A stretch of 64,000 nucleotides of DNA from contig NC_133123.1 of assembly GCF_033568475.1 (NCBI RefSeq), forward strand, positions 62,565,522-62,629,521, written 5' to 3'. This stretch comes from Henckelia pumila (Eukaryota > Streptophyta > Magnoliopsida > Lamiales > Gesneriaceae). A program made the translations under genes and the position numbers. Below the pieces are notes generated by a model. It had not been told where the DNA came from. It ran no database searches and saw nothing but the letters and a program-made list of their open reading frames with translations. Shown piece after piece: positions 1-9,589 of the stretch; the first letter of the stretch is position 1, and each line of letters starts with the position of its first letter.

Positions 1-32
1 CCTTTACTCTCGGTGTCATCTTCATACTTTCC

Positions 33-1154
33 ATGGGACCTAAACGCACCCGCGTTCAAGGCGAGTCCTCTTCTCGAGCCGCCGCTTGATCTTATACCGA
101 CTTCACCGGGCTCTTTGTCAATGATGCCGCTCGTGATCGTTACATCACCGCCAAGGTAAATCGTTCCCCCATTCCTGAACGCGGCTTTGAGTTAGAATTA
201 GGTTATCCTGATATTGTTGGGACTATTCACGAGCGGGGTTAGACAAAATTCTGCGAGCCACCTCCTCCAGCTGTAGTACCGATTGTTCGTGAATTTTATG
301 CGAATGCAGCAGAAAGGACGGATAGCAAGGCGGTTTTTAGGGGGAAACTGATTTCTTTTTTTCCCCATGAGTTGAATGCTTTGTATGAAATACCGGAAGT
401 GGACGATTCTCTCTATCAAAGCCTGCAAGCCGGCCCGGATTTGGATGAGTTGCTTGAACAACTGGCATACCCTGGAGCTACATGGGTTGACCCAGTTTTC
501 GTCGTGAACTTCAAGGAGCGTTTCCTACGTGTGCTTCCTGCTTCTTGGTATGCTTTTGTGAATCAGCGTCTGATGCCGATATTACATTCAAGCGAGGTAA
601 ATCTTGAGCGCGCTATCCTCCTTTATGCACTTGATATAGGAGCACCAATCAATGTGGGGCGCGTCATCCATAATGAGATCCACCAGTCGATCCATAATGT
701 CACAGTGGGTCTCTAATTTCCCATGATCATCTCTTTTCTATGCATACGTGCCGGAATTGTTATTCGTAATGATGAAGAGTGGTTGCACCCTCAGCGACCA
801 CTCGACTCCGCTTTTATCGAAGCCAAGAGGGCGTATCATGTTAAGCATTTTATGAGGGACGGCCACTTTCAACAACCGCCAGCCCCCCCAAGGCCGTCTC
901 CACCTCCTCGTCGCTCCCAAGCCGATGCCATCCGTGAGCTCACTGCCTACGCCCATCATCAGGATTCATATAATGCGGTGGCGGCTCATAATTCGCAAGC
1001 TGTGGATGCTTTATTGCAAAATCTCACATTGCACTTTGGTCTTGATCCAAATGTCGTTCCGGCTGCTCTGCCATATCCGCCGCATTTTTCGTTCCAGTAT
1101 GCCGCTCCTGTCCTTCCTCCGGAGGCTGAAGAGGAAAACGCCGTCGACCGTTAA
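33..1154 (+). pseudogene. Env-position ORF with 'putative plant transposon protein' domain, three nonsense codons
   Basis: Reading from ATG 33 one frame stays open to 1154 except for TGA at 87, TAG near 240 and TAA near 714. It starts MGPKRTRV, like the Athila-2 ORF at 62457 (MGPKCIRV). Shared blocks include EFYANA, a WYAF..RLMP..H.SEV block and PINVGR; the C-terminus is proline-rich then acidic. This resembles the Pfam family called putative plant transposon protein (Transposase_32), found 3' of pol in plant gypsy elements. I see no signal peptide or convincing membrane segment, so an envelope role is not supported. The biochemical function is unknown. Confidence 0.75.
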
Positions 1155-2328
1155 ACCAGGGGAGTTCCTTTTTCAATTTTTGCATCTCATTCTGTTTAGT
1201 TGTTTGTTCATATTTTTTCTTGTAATGCATTGTGGACAATGCTTAGGTTGAGTGGGGGGGGGGGGGGGGGGTTGCATTGTATGCATTTTGTTTCCTTTGT
1301 TTGTATTGCATTTTTCTTGTGTTGTTATGCATCGTGTTGTTGTTGTTGTTGTTTATGTTGTAAAAATGCATAAGTTGAGGATGAGTTATCTGCCTATGAT
1401 GAGATAGTTGAAAAATTATGATTTTTTGAAAAAAAAATTTACTCTTGATGGGATATGAGAAACCGTAGGTTGATTGTTGAATATTTTTAAGCACACATGT
1501 TTAACCAGTGAAGTATAGTGATATATTAGATTTTGTGGATGGTTGTTGGACCATTGCACGATAATAGGTGTTTGTGGAATTTGATAGTGCTTGAATCTTT
1601 ATTTTTTTGATATGACATATAGTTTCTTGGGCGCACCTTAAAATTTTTTGTTTTATGAAAAAGAGAAACAAATTTTTTGAAAACCAATTAACTCCATCCG
1701 GGTTGCGAGCGAGATGTTTGAAATCCTATTCATCTTGTTTGTGGCTAAGTATGCGGATTACATGGGGTTATTCTTTTGACAAAATAATATAACAATTCCA
1801 TCCGGGCGTGAGATGTGAATGAAATTCTATTCACTATTTCATAGCTAATTTTGCGAACCTAATGGGATCGTAGTTCCATCCGGGCTATAGACGAGGGGAT
1901 TGAAATAAGAATCCTATCTAGTTATAGCTAAGTCTGCGGGTAATTATTGGTACTTTTTAAAAATGTCGGGTAAAAAATCCGACGGTGCGTAATTATTCTC
2001 AAGGCAGTTGTGTTGTGTTGAAAGATTGTTGGGAGGAGAGTTCTTGATGGTGAGGCTTACACTGAATTGTTATAGGTTGGCGAACAGTCTTGAAACTTTG
2101 TCTTTTGAAGTTGCATGTAGCTGGGGTAACATGACACACACACACGTTCGCATTCGACTGAAGGTGTATCATTGATGATTGAGAGTAGCTATGAACTTGT
2201 TTTAAATATAAGATGTTTTCTCTGAGGCTATATTATTGCATAATTCTCCTTACTTATGTGTTTGTTTTCTTTCATTTTGTTTTGCATGACTTACTCGAGG
2301 GCAAGTAAAGGTTAAGTGTGGGGGAGTT
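1155..2328 (+). repeat. Athila-1 3' noncoding region with a three-fold CCATCCGGG repeat
   Basis: No coding potential is visible. A homopolymer G tract lies near 1252-1271. Between about 1690 and 1945 three imperfect repeats of 75-100 bp each begin with a (T)CCATCCGGG word (about 1693, 1798, 1875), continue with a GAAAT..CTAT block and end with an AGCTAA..TGCG-type block. A purine-rich run AAGTGTGGGGGAG near 2314-2326 is the likely polypurine tract priming plus-strand synthesis at the LTR edge. Confidence 0.6.
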
Positions 2329-3705
2329 CGATAGTTATGTTTTTATTACATTTGTTAGTGTCATTTTGTTGTCGTTTTGCATTTGTTTACATGTTTTATT
2401 GTTGCATTTTGTTCGTATTGCATTTTCCGTGTTTGCATGATTGGTTTCTCGTTTTTGTGGTTAGGTCGCATATTTTGGCGGACTAGGACGGAACTTTGGA
2501 GGCATGGAAGTGCTGGAATTTCTGAAGATTTTTTCAGCCGCTCGATCTGCAGTTCTTTACCGATCGAGCGGGCGCCTTTTTGATGAAAACAGTAACTTTG
2601 GGATTTTTCAGCCGCTCGATCCGCAAGATGTTACCGATCGAGCAGCGCATGTGTTTTGAAGGCAGTAGGTTAGGGATTTTTGGCTCGCTCGATCCGCAAG
2701 ATGTTGCCGATCGAGCGGGCATCGCTATCCGGGAAGAATTTTATATTTTTGAAAACTTTGTTATTTTAGTCTCTAGTCTTTATTAAGCTTTTAATTCCAT
2801 TTTAGGGAGATTATTATCAGATTGTGGAGAATTTCTCTTGGAGGCTAGGTTTTGTTCTTCAATTTCTTCTCTAGTTTTCTTTTTTTCTTTGAATTTTTAT
2901 TGATTTGGTGATGAATCGTTGTAGCTAAACCTTTTATACTTGGTTGAGGGAGACGAAACCTTGATATATTTAATTCATGAGATTCGATTCGTAGTTTTTA
3001 ATTCTTGTTAAGTATCAATAATTGATTTGGTTTATTTTATGTTTGTATGCGAGATTTTAGGATTGGCCATCTTAGGATTTTGTTTTGCAAGCTATAGCTA
3101 AATTAGAATTCAAATCCGTAATTATTTGAATAATCTAATTTGTGAAGCAACTGCATTTAATATTTTCTGCTGTTGAATTTGTTAAATCGTAGGATCAATT
3201 ATTGACTAGGCTAAATACAACCGCTGGTGTTTGTGTTGTCTAGGTTCGTCAGTTTTACTAGTTTGAATGCTATCATAAATTTAAATCTAGATCGCTGGAA
3301 TCCGGGTTGATTTATTGGTAAGGGTTAATCTAGAATGATGTTTTCTAATTAACTAAAATTAAGTTGAAACAGGAATTTGATTTCCAATGATGAATATTTT
3401 ATAGGATTAATTATTTTTAGGAAATCGATGATTGAATGAATGAATATCAAGGGTTTAGTCAACCGATACCAAGTCTCGTCTCTTATTGATTTCTCCAGTT
3501 TAATTTTCAATCTTGCATGATAGTGATAATTTGAATATTTAATTGCTTAAATTTCTTAGTAGTTAGTCCAAACTTCAAAACCCCCTTTTTATTTATTTAG
3601 AATGCATTAAATTTACCTTTCTTCGTGGGAACGATCCCTACTCACAATACTACATTTTTTAGTGATTATCTGATTGAGTCGGGTAATTTGGGCGTGACAC
3701 GATCA
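2329..3705 (+). repeat. Athila-1 3' LTR
   Basis: It follows the G-rich polypurine tract and ends at 3705 in ACACGATCA, matching the end of the Athila-2 5' LTR (GCTCGATCA, 27120). The start is approximate because the expected TG is not clean (CGATAG at 2329). The first 400 bp carry three 32-bp dyad modules; the rest is AT-rich without ORFs. The target duplication cannot be checked because the 5' end is outside the window. Confidence 0.7.
2539..2717 (+). repeat. Triple 32-bp dyad array, CGCTCGATC word (Athila-1 LTR)
   Basis: Three modules lie at 2539-2570, 2613-2644 and 2686-2717, a period of 74 then 73 bp. Each has a left arm CGCTCGATC and a right arm GATCGAGCG (GATCGAGCA in the second) within a 32-bp frame. 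The spacers between modules are about 41 nt and share TTTGGGATTTTT or a close relative. The array lies upstream of the probable promoter part of the LTR. Confidence 0.85.
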
Positions 3706-3944
3706 AGCACTACCAGGCCGCTTCCTGACCCTTAAAATAGAAAGTCCAGGCACTACCAGCTTTCTTCTTCTCCTGTCTCCCGGGAGCTTATTTCTGAATG
3801 CCCAGCTCCAGCAATTTACCCAGGCTCCCCTGATCACCCAGGCGTTTAGGTCCTCCCGGGTCCTTTAGACCATTTGGGTCCTCGAGATCATCCGGTCCTT
3901 TCAGGACTACCCGGGTTTTCTTACCGTGATATCAGTCACCTTGT
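3706..3944. other. Unassigned sequence between Athila-1 and the hAT relic
   Basis: No ORF of note. It contains loosely repeated GGTCCT / CCCGGG words (for example 3839-3915). It may be intron or 5' flank of the hAT relic, or an unrecognised insertion. Confidence 0.4.
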
Positions 3945-5787
3945 GTTGCACACTACATTGATCTTATGCTTGAAGATATTGGTAGCATGACAAAAGTAAA
4001 GAGGTTCATTGACAAATCAAAGCAAATAACAAGTTTCATATACAACAGTGACAAATTCTGAACTTAATGAAAATATACACAAATGATCGTGAATTGTTGA
4101 GACCTGAAATCACTCTCTTTGCTACGGAATTTATTTCCTTGGAAAGTCTCGTTAGGTATTATCAATATTTGAAGAAATTTTGAACTTCGGTTGAGTGGAA
4201 TGAGTACATCAATACAAGCTATATAATAAATGATGCCGAAAAAATTGTGGCAATCATTTTGGACACGAGATTTTGGAAGTCGGCTCGTGACGTATGCGCA
4301 GCAGTGGAACCTCTCGTAAAAGTTTTGAAGTTGGTTGACCAAGACAACAAGCCAACTCTGTAAATTATATATGAATCAATGGATAGAACTAAGTTTATAT
4401 AAAAGAAAGTGTAAAGGACTGGAAATTGTATTGAGATATGATTGATGAGCGTTGGTATGGCGGAACCAGGATTTTTAAACTACCCGGGCTAAAATCTTAG
4501 CCTCTAGAATTGTTTAATCTTTTGAATCGAACCACCCGGGCTACTATCAAATTAATCCAAAATTTTCTAAAATAAATATATATAAAATTTTAAAAAAACT
4601 CGGGCCACCCAAGCTAAAGCCCGGGTACCACTATATGTGGTTCCGATCAATTACACCAACACCTACATGTTGGAGGTAAAATGAGATGATATTTACATAA
4701 AATAAATTCATTATTGTAGTTATTTTCATATATTTTTAAAATATTGTGTGTTTCAACAAATTTTCTCAATCCAATGCTCCAATATTCTAGAACTGTGTTT
4801 ATACCGATGAAGTATGACAAGGATTAAAGACAATAATCAAGAGACTAGAACCATATTTAAATGCACAAGCTTCAATGATTAATGAGGTATGATATTTATA
4901 AATTCTACATAACATATTTTATATCTAGTATACTATAATTTTTATGAAACATTTTTTACATATTAAATTGTTATGGGGGCAAATTGGAGAGTTTGGATCC
5001 CCACTTAAAAAAAGTCTCCCAAGTTTGATATTTTTTATGTTTTTCATAAATGTTAAAGTCGTACAATATATATCATATGTTCTTTTATCAGCTGAATGGT
5101 GGAATCAGTATAATGAAGAAGCTCCCACTTGAGAAAAATTGCAATTAAAGTCCTTAGCCAGACATGTTCATCTTCTGGTTGTGAGAGAAATTGGAGTACA
5201 TGGTCTTTAATACATACCAATCTTCGCAACCGTTTGGCGATAGAAAAGTTACATAAATTGGTATATGTACATTACAATATGAGATTAAGAGTACGAAATT
5301 TGATGCATAAAAGTGAAGATGATGATCACTATAGTCATATAGATCTTGATAACATATTCAAAGATGATGATATTTTAATTGAATGGACAAGAGATAATGA
5401 ACCCCCTGTATTGCAAGACGATGACTTGAAATGGTTAGATCAAGGCCATGAAACTTCAAATGACCAAAATCGCAACATGCACTTAGTGGTCAAAGTAATT
5501 CTAAGAAGAAAAACAATGAGGGGAGCTCAAGATTATCAAAAGGCAAAGGAATCATATTAAGTGATAGTGATGAAACTGAAAATGATGACAATAATGATAG
5601 TGGTGATGGGAAAAATTGAGAAAGTGGTAAAAAATCAAGATGATGATCAAGGACGTCAAGATGATAAACATGATACTAGCATGTCATGGGCATGACGGAA
5701 AGAGAATTATTATGCCACACAAGACACTAATCATGGTTATCGCTTTGGGATAGAGGAACAACGTCTCTTTCTAGCAAGTTTGACAGA
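3945..5787 (+). pseudogene. hAT-superfamily transposase relic (DUF659 / dimerisation domain)
   Basis: Translated fragments read like the common plant DUF659/hAT transposase: IDLMLEDIG and KVKRFIDKSKQITSFIYN (3955-4050), RELLRP.IT.FATEFISLESL (about 4088-4165), EPLVKVLKLVDQ near 4310, then the C-terminal dimerisation region at 5100-5560 with AEWWNQYNEEAPTLRKIAI, SSSGCERNWS and NRLAIEKLHKLVYVHYN. An acidic, D/N-rich tail follows. Stops, frameshifts and intron-like gaps break it, and three later insertions cut it (4461-4645, 5793-7137, 7347-16907). The transposase would cut and rejoin DNA ends in the nucleus; this copy cannot be functional. A domesticated hAT-like host gene is an alternative origin, less likely given its decay. 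Confidence 0.8.
4461..4645. mobile_element. 185-bp non-autonomous TIR element inside the hAT relic
   Basis: The ends CGGAACCA (4461-4468) and TGGTTCCG (4638-4645) are perfect inverted repeats, with CCCGGGCTA-type subterminal words. On either side the hAT reading joins from ERWY to QLHQHLHVGG, the usual family sequence, which shows this segment is an insertion. The exact target duplication is not clear. The superfamily is unassigned. Confidence 0.65.
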
Positions 5788-5960
5788 GTTCTTGAAAGTG
5801 CATTGTGTATGCATATTTTTGTGTCATTTTTATGGTTATTTTGCATGAATTTATTTTACATCATGTGTTTTATTTATATTATATTTATTGTGTATGCATT
5901 CTACTCTCCTGGTTGATTTTTGTAGGTTAATGGAGTTTTTAAAAGAAAACAGAGTTAAAT

Positions 5961-6196
5961 TCTCGCGCATGGGCAAGTTCCAATCTCGCGCGTTCGCCAC
6001 AGCAATTTCTAGCAACGAGAGATCCAGGGCGCGCGTGAGCGAGCCACTACCTCGCGCGAGTGCGCAAGAAAATTCCAGCAAAAATGTTTTGAGGTCGCGC
6101 GCGAGCGAGTTTATATCTCGCGTGCGCGCGAAAGGAGGTCAAGGAATCTGTTTTGAAAGCTTGCGCGCGAGACTTCTTCCAGGCGCGAGTGCGAGT
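5961..6196 (+). repeat. Four-unit CGCGCGAG array in the solo LTR
   Basis: Four GC-rich pairs are centred near 5977, 6047, 6113 and 6177, spaced about 64-70 bp. The clearest, at 6095-6131, has 15-nt arms TCGCGCGCGAGCGAG and CTCGCGTGCGCGCGA around a 7-nt AT-rich centre, with three mismatches. The others are less symmetric. Position within the LTR and overall plan match the 32-bp dyad arrays elsewhere, but the geometry is looser. Confidence 0.7.
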
Positions 6197-6256
6197 TTGG
6201 GATGCTGATTGCCCGTGAAATCCTAGGTTGAAAAGGAATTTAATTGGTGCAGACTC

Positions 6257-6264
6257 TATAAATA
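6257..6264 (+). promoter_or_regulatory. TATA box of the solo LTR
   Basis: TATAAATA about 60 bp downstream of the GC-rich array, in CTCTATAAATAGG context, the usual form of a plant TATA box. It marks the likely U3/R boundary shortly downstream. Confidence 0.6.
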
Positions 6265-7142
6265 GGATTATTATTACCTTTTGGGGGACTTTTGGATGCA
6301 AGACTGAAGGCGGCTCTTGAACATTCTTCCAGTTTTTCTTCTATTCTCGTATTTTCTAGTTTATGGTTTTATACTTTGTTTTATTAATTATGTTTATTAG
6401 TGAGTAGTAGTTTTTTCTTCGATTAAGGCCACGTGATTGGGCTAGACAATTTATGTTGAAAACTTGATTATTTATTCGAGAATTTTCAGACTTGATTTTA
6501 TTTTATTGATTATCGAATTTATATTTGTCTTGTGAATTATCTGGTCAGTTATTTGCTTGCATGTTAATTGATTCCAATTCGACATAGGACGTTTCGATTT
6601 TGATCACTTTGATAATCAACATATTGTAAAACCGACTAGAAATAGAATTCGGTTTCATTATGTTGTTTGGGTGTAAACTGAATTTTCACAGTTCGTTATG
6701 CATTCAAATTTGATTAGAATTACGAAAGATTAATTCGTCAATATTTGAATAGGTTTGATTGTGCTAGAAATAGTCCTTTGAATAATATAGGAGAATTCCC
6801 ATGAATTAAGATTAAGTCTGAGTCTTAAATCGACTTCTTGTTACATGAATTTTCTGGTACCTACGTGTGTCCTTGATCGAATTATTCCCAAATTGAAGTT
6901 TATCCAAAAATTTGTGCTGCATTTTTTTTAAGTTGAAATTTATTTAAAATTTAATTTCTTATTTAAAATCTAAAATCACTCTTTTGATTACTCTAGATTA
7001 AGTAGAAGTAAATATATTCTGGTAGTCATAATTTTACAGTCCCTGTGGGTTCGACATCTGGACCTTTGTCCACTTTATTATAATTTGACCTGGTGCGCTT
7101 GCCAGTAGATTCTTAATCACACCGATTTAGCCGGTCAGTTCT

Positions 7143-7346
7143 CAAGTGCTTAAGATGATGAAAATTTGAGTGGATCTTCACATTCATATATGGGGTAGAA
7201 AAACAAATAAAAAATTTTGGCTTGGGGGGTCACCATCAATATCAATTTGGAGATGATTCAAGAAAATACTATCGGAGCTCTCAACATTTTGGTCGTAGTA
7301 CCAATGGATATAATGAACCAAGATTTGGGTATTCTGATGGTTATAG
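7143..7346 (+). pseudogene. 3' tail fragment of the hAT relic, left of Copia-1
   Basis: After the solo LTR, a frame at about 7225-7346 encodes GGHHQYQFGDDSRKYYRSSQ and continues to GYSDGYS. It joins across Copia-1 to STRHDHLSSRESGIRNYGF at 16913, so both pieces were one low-complexity Gly/Ser/Tyr-rich C-terminal tail before insertion. Such tails are common in plant DUF659/hAT-like proteins. Confidence 0.6.
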
Positions 7347-9209
7347 TGTAAGAGTGGGTGCCCAGTGAGCCAACTGTGTGGCTATGGGCTTTGATGACTC
7401 TTTGTATAAACAATCTTTTGTTTAATATTATTTACACTTTTATGGCAATGACTTTATATTACTTCATATTGTTATATTGTGATATACTATTGTTGTTTTG
7501 ATAAAGACCTTGAATATACTATAGTGTATGTAAGATGTGGTAGAACATGGAGATGTCTATCATGAAATACATCTTATAGTCACTGTATATTCTAAAAACC
7601 GTTCCTAGTCGATTGAGCCGTCCGATAATAAGGATAAGGATCGCTCGAGTTTGAGACTAGCATTTGCGATGCGGAGTACCACGTTTCATTGGTAGGGAAC
7701 ATGGAGATGTTCGAAGCATGCAAATGGATATTCATAGGATGAATAATCGAACTACCCTATCCGGAGTTTCCAAGTGGTTATCACTTATCGAGTGGATAAA
7801 GTCCGCGGTTTTGGTTGTACACCATTAGTCCTTACGACTTGAAACATCATGGAGACTCTATATGCTAGTGCTGTGCTTTGACTCGTTTACCGACTCTATG
7901 GGGGTCATCAGGTGTCGAGATTGGGTACAGTTACGACACATATAGGAGTCAATGCATTGTTGTCAAGGATTCACCACATACTTGCGAGTGTGGATATCCT
8001 ATGCGATCTGAGGAGATATTAGTGTGACAAATCTCTGGCCAGAGTACTTGATGTGATTTAAGAAATGGTTTCTTAGTAGCACATGCGATGTCACTAATTT
8101 GATCTTCAAGATGTATTGCATAGTTATCGAATCTTGAGCGACTCTCGATATACCAATGGTTGTTGATTCGATCGGGATATATGGATGAAGGGACCGTACT
8201 GTACGCTAACCAAAATCTACTGGTTCTTGTAGGCACTATCAGTGATACCTAGGGAATCATGGGGCGATGTTGCTAGGCGCTTTACCATGATTCGTTGGGC
8301 AAGTCGGAAAGTGTTGTTCCGAGTCATAAGGAGTTGTGAGCCCACGGCTAGCTGTATCCCTGAACCATTGAGGGTCACACAGTGTAATGGAGTTTTAATC
8401 CCCGTTGAGATAGTTAAATTTAAAGAGTTAAATTTAATGAATAAAGAAGTTGGACTTCTTAAATAAGAGTTAGGGAGTAGGATTTCCTAAAATGACATAG
8501 GGATGGACATTTTTGGAAACCACTGAATTCGGATTCAGGAAAATTTATTTTGACTTTAAAATGTGCAGAAATGGTTTCTGTGCACATTGGTGAAATTGGT
8601 TCATCGATCGGAGTCACGATGAATTTTATATTAATTTCTGAACGTGCGGGCTTTGCTTGTCGGGCCCTAGCTTATGACTAATGGGCCCTAAGGTGTTAGT
8701 GGCCTGCATTATAAATAAGTTATTGCAGTACAGAAATTACACACAACAGCTCATTATTTTTTAGAAGCAAAAATCGAAAACCCTAGCCTCTCAAAGTAAT
8801 AATCGGCCGACCCCTCCCATACTCTGCCCGAGAAATTCCGGTCTGTGATTTTGAATTGCAGTCAGGAATAACGAATCAGATTCGTTTAATCTCTTCGCAG
8901 AAAAACTTCTGATAAATTTTCTAGTGCAATCTGTCAGAGGGATTTAAACCTCATTCGTGGACCTGATTGAAGGAGTTCATCAGTTCCTGGGAGATACAAG
9001 AAGCGCAGAGAAATCTGTGTGGTGTCCAATAATCTCGCTTCGAGATTGAAGGTAAAATTTAATTAATTGTTATTTGAATTTTACACACACAATAATTTAA
9101 TCGTTGAATGGTTGATACCCACACCATGGAATTGTTCCATGATAAAATTTTTAAACTTCCGCTGCACCGGGTATCAATCGTGATTGATCTGACCGCCAGT
9201 TATCCAACA
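7347..9209 (+). repeat. Copia-1 5' LTR
   Basis: 1863 bp, TG...CA ends. The TATA box at 8710-8717 divides a U3 of about 1.4 kb from R/U5. The 5'-UTR part contains AAAACCCTAGCC near 8778 and a strong splice-donor-like AAG/GTAAAA at 9051/9052. It is identical in length to the 3' LTR. Short ORFs inside it are conserved in all four copia LTRs of this window only because those LTRs are recent copies. Confidence 0.95.
8710..8717 (+). promoter_or_regulatory. TATA box of the copia LTR
   Basis: TATAAATA in GCATTATAAATAAG context. The same box is at 16408-16415, 36978-36985 and 44667-44674 in the other three LTRs of this family. Transcription of the genomic RNA should start a few tens of bases downstream. 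Confidence 0.65.
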
Positions 9210-9210
9210 G

Positions 9211-9222
9211 TGGTATCAGAGC
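9211..9222 (+). other. Primer-binding site, initiator tRNA-Met (Copia-1)
   Basis: TGGTATCAGAGC, the complement of the 3' end of plant initiator tRNA-Met, one base after the LTR end. It primes minus-strand DNA synthesis. Confidence 0.95.
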
Positions 9223-9338
9223 CAGGTTGCTCAGATCAAACGATTAAATTAATCGATTGTACAAAATTTTTGAATCTCGGTTTTTGGAAAACAAAATAAA
9301 TATTTTTAAATAAAATTTTTTTTTTTCCGGGGCAAAAC

Positions 9339-9589
9339 CCGGGCAGCGATTGGATCGCTGCCCGGTGGGGCAGCAATTGTTGCTGCCCCGGGCGGCGCAC
9401 GGCGCCGCCCAAAAGGGGCGCATGGCGCTGCCCAGGGGCGGCGCTCGGCGCCGCCCAGGGCGACGCACGGCGTCGCCCAGCGGCGGCACCAGGCGCCGCC
9501 AGGGCAGCGATAGTCGCTGCCCTAAGGGGGCAGCCGGGCTGCCCCCGGCCCGCGCCCCGGGTGCGGGCCGGCCCGGGAGTGTCCCGGGC
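9339..9589 (+). repeat. GC-rich hairpin array in the Copia-1 leader (about 11 units)
   Basis: Consecutive short inverted repeats, most with a 3-nt loop. Clear units: 9339-9365 (12-bp stem), 9367-9389 (GGGGCAGCAA / TTGCTGCCCC), 9390-9410 (GGGCGGCGC / GCGCCGCCC), 9436-9456 (same stem), 9458-9478 (GGGCGACGC / GCGTCGCCC), 9502-9522 (GGGCAGCGA / TCGCTGCCC), 9526-9546 (GGGGGCAGC / GCTGCCCCC), 9571-9589. Units at 9414-9433, 9482-9500 and 9547-9569 are imperfect. Changes in one arm are matched in the other. The array lies about 120 bp after the primer site in the untranslated leader, in otherwise AT-rich sequence. Confidence 0.95.

Larger units (their letters stand above)
1..3705 (+). mobile_element. 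Athila-1: 3' part of an Athila-like Ty3/gypsy element
   Basis: Only the 3' part is in the window: an ORF in the env position (33-1154), a long noncoding stretch, and a 3' LTR ending at 3705 in the GATCA end also seen in Athila-2. The noncoding block around 1451-1590 matches 63868-64000 of Athila-2 in order and wording, for example AAGCACACATGTT and TCATTGCACGA-type strings, so both belong to one lineage. Integrase and everything upstream lie outside the window. Lineage assignment rests on similarity to Athila-2, which has Athila-type gag and a tRNA-Asp primer site. Confidence 0.8.
5793..7137 (+). repeat. Solo LTR of an Athila-like Ty3/gypsy element
   Basis: The segment starts TGAAAGTGCA and ends GCCGGTCA, 1345 bp long, and is bounded by a 5-bp direct repeat GTTCT (5788-5792 and 7138-7142). 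No internal region is present, so it is the product of LTR-LTR recombination. Its plan matches the other Athila-type LTRs here: a GC-rich dyad array near the 5' end (5961-6196), a TATA box (6257-6264), then AT-rich U5. It sits in the 3' part of the hAT relic. Confidence 0.85.

Noticed and set aside
723..1494. Minus-strand and alternative-frame ORFs over Athila-1
   Set aside because: Shadows of the env-position ORF or of the G tract and TTG repeats.
5888..6208. 106-residue ORF in the solo LTR
   Set aside because: Runs through the CGCGCGAG array; no known domain and located in U3.
7949..8466. Conserved 95- and 67/74-residue ORFs in all four copia LTRs
   Set aside because: All four LTRs are recent copies of one family, so conservation carries no weight; no domain recognised and both strands are open by chance.
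9211..9222. tRNA gene fragments at TGGTATCAGAGC sites
   Set aside because: They are primer-binding sites next to LTR ends, with no tRNA body.
9339..9589. CRISPR array
   Set aside because: Units are hairpins themselves, there are no unique spacers between identical repeats, and this is plant nuclear DNA.
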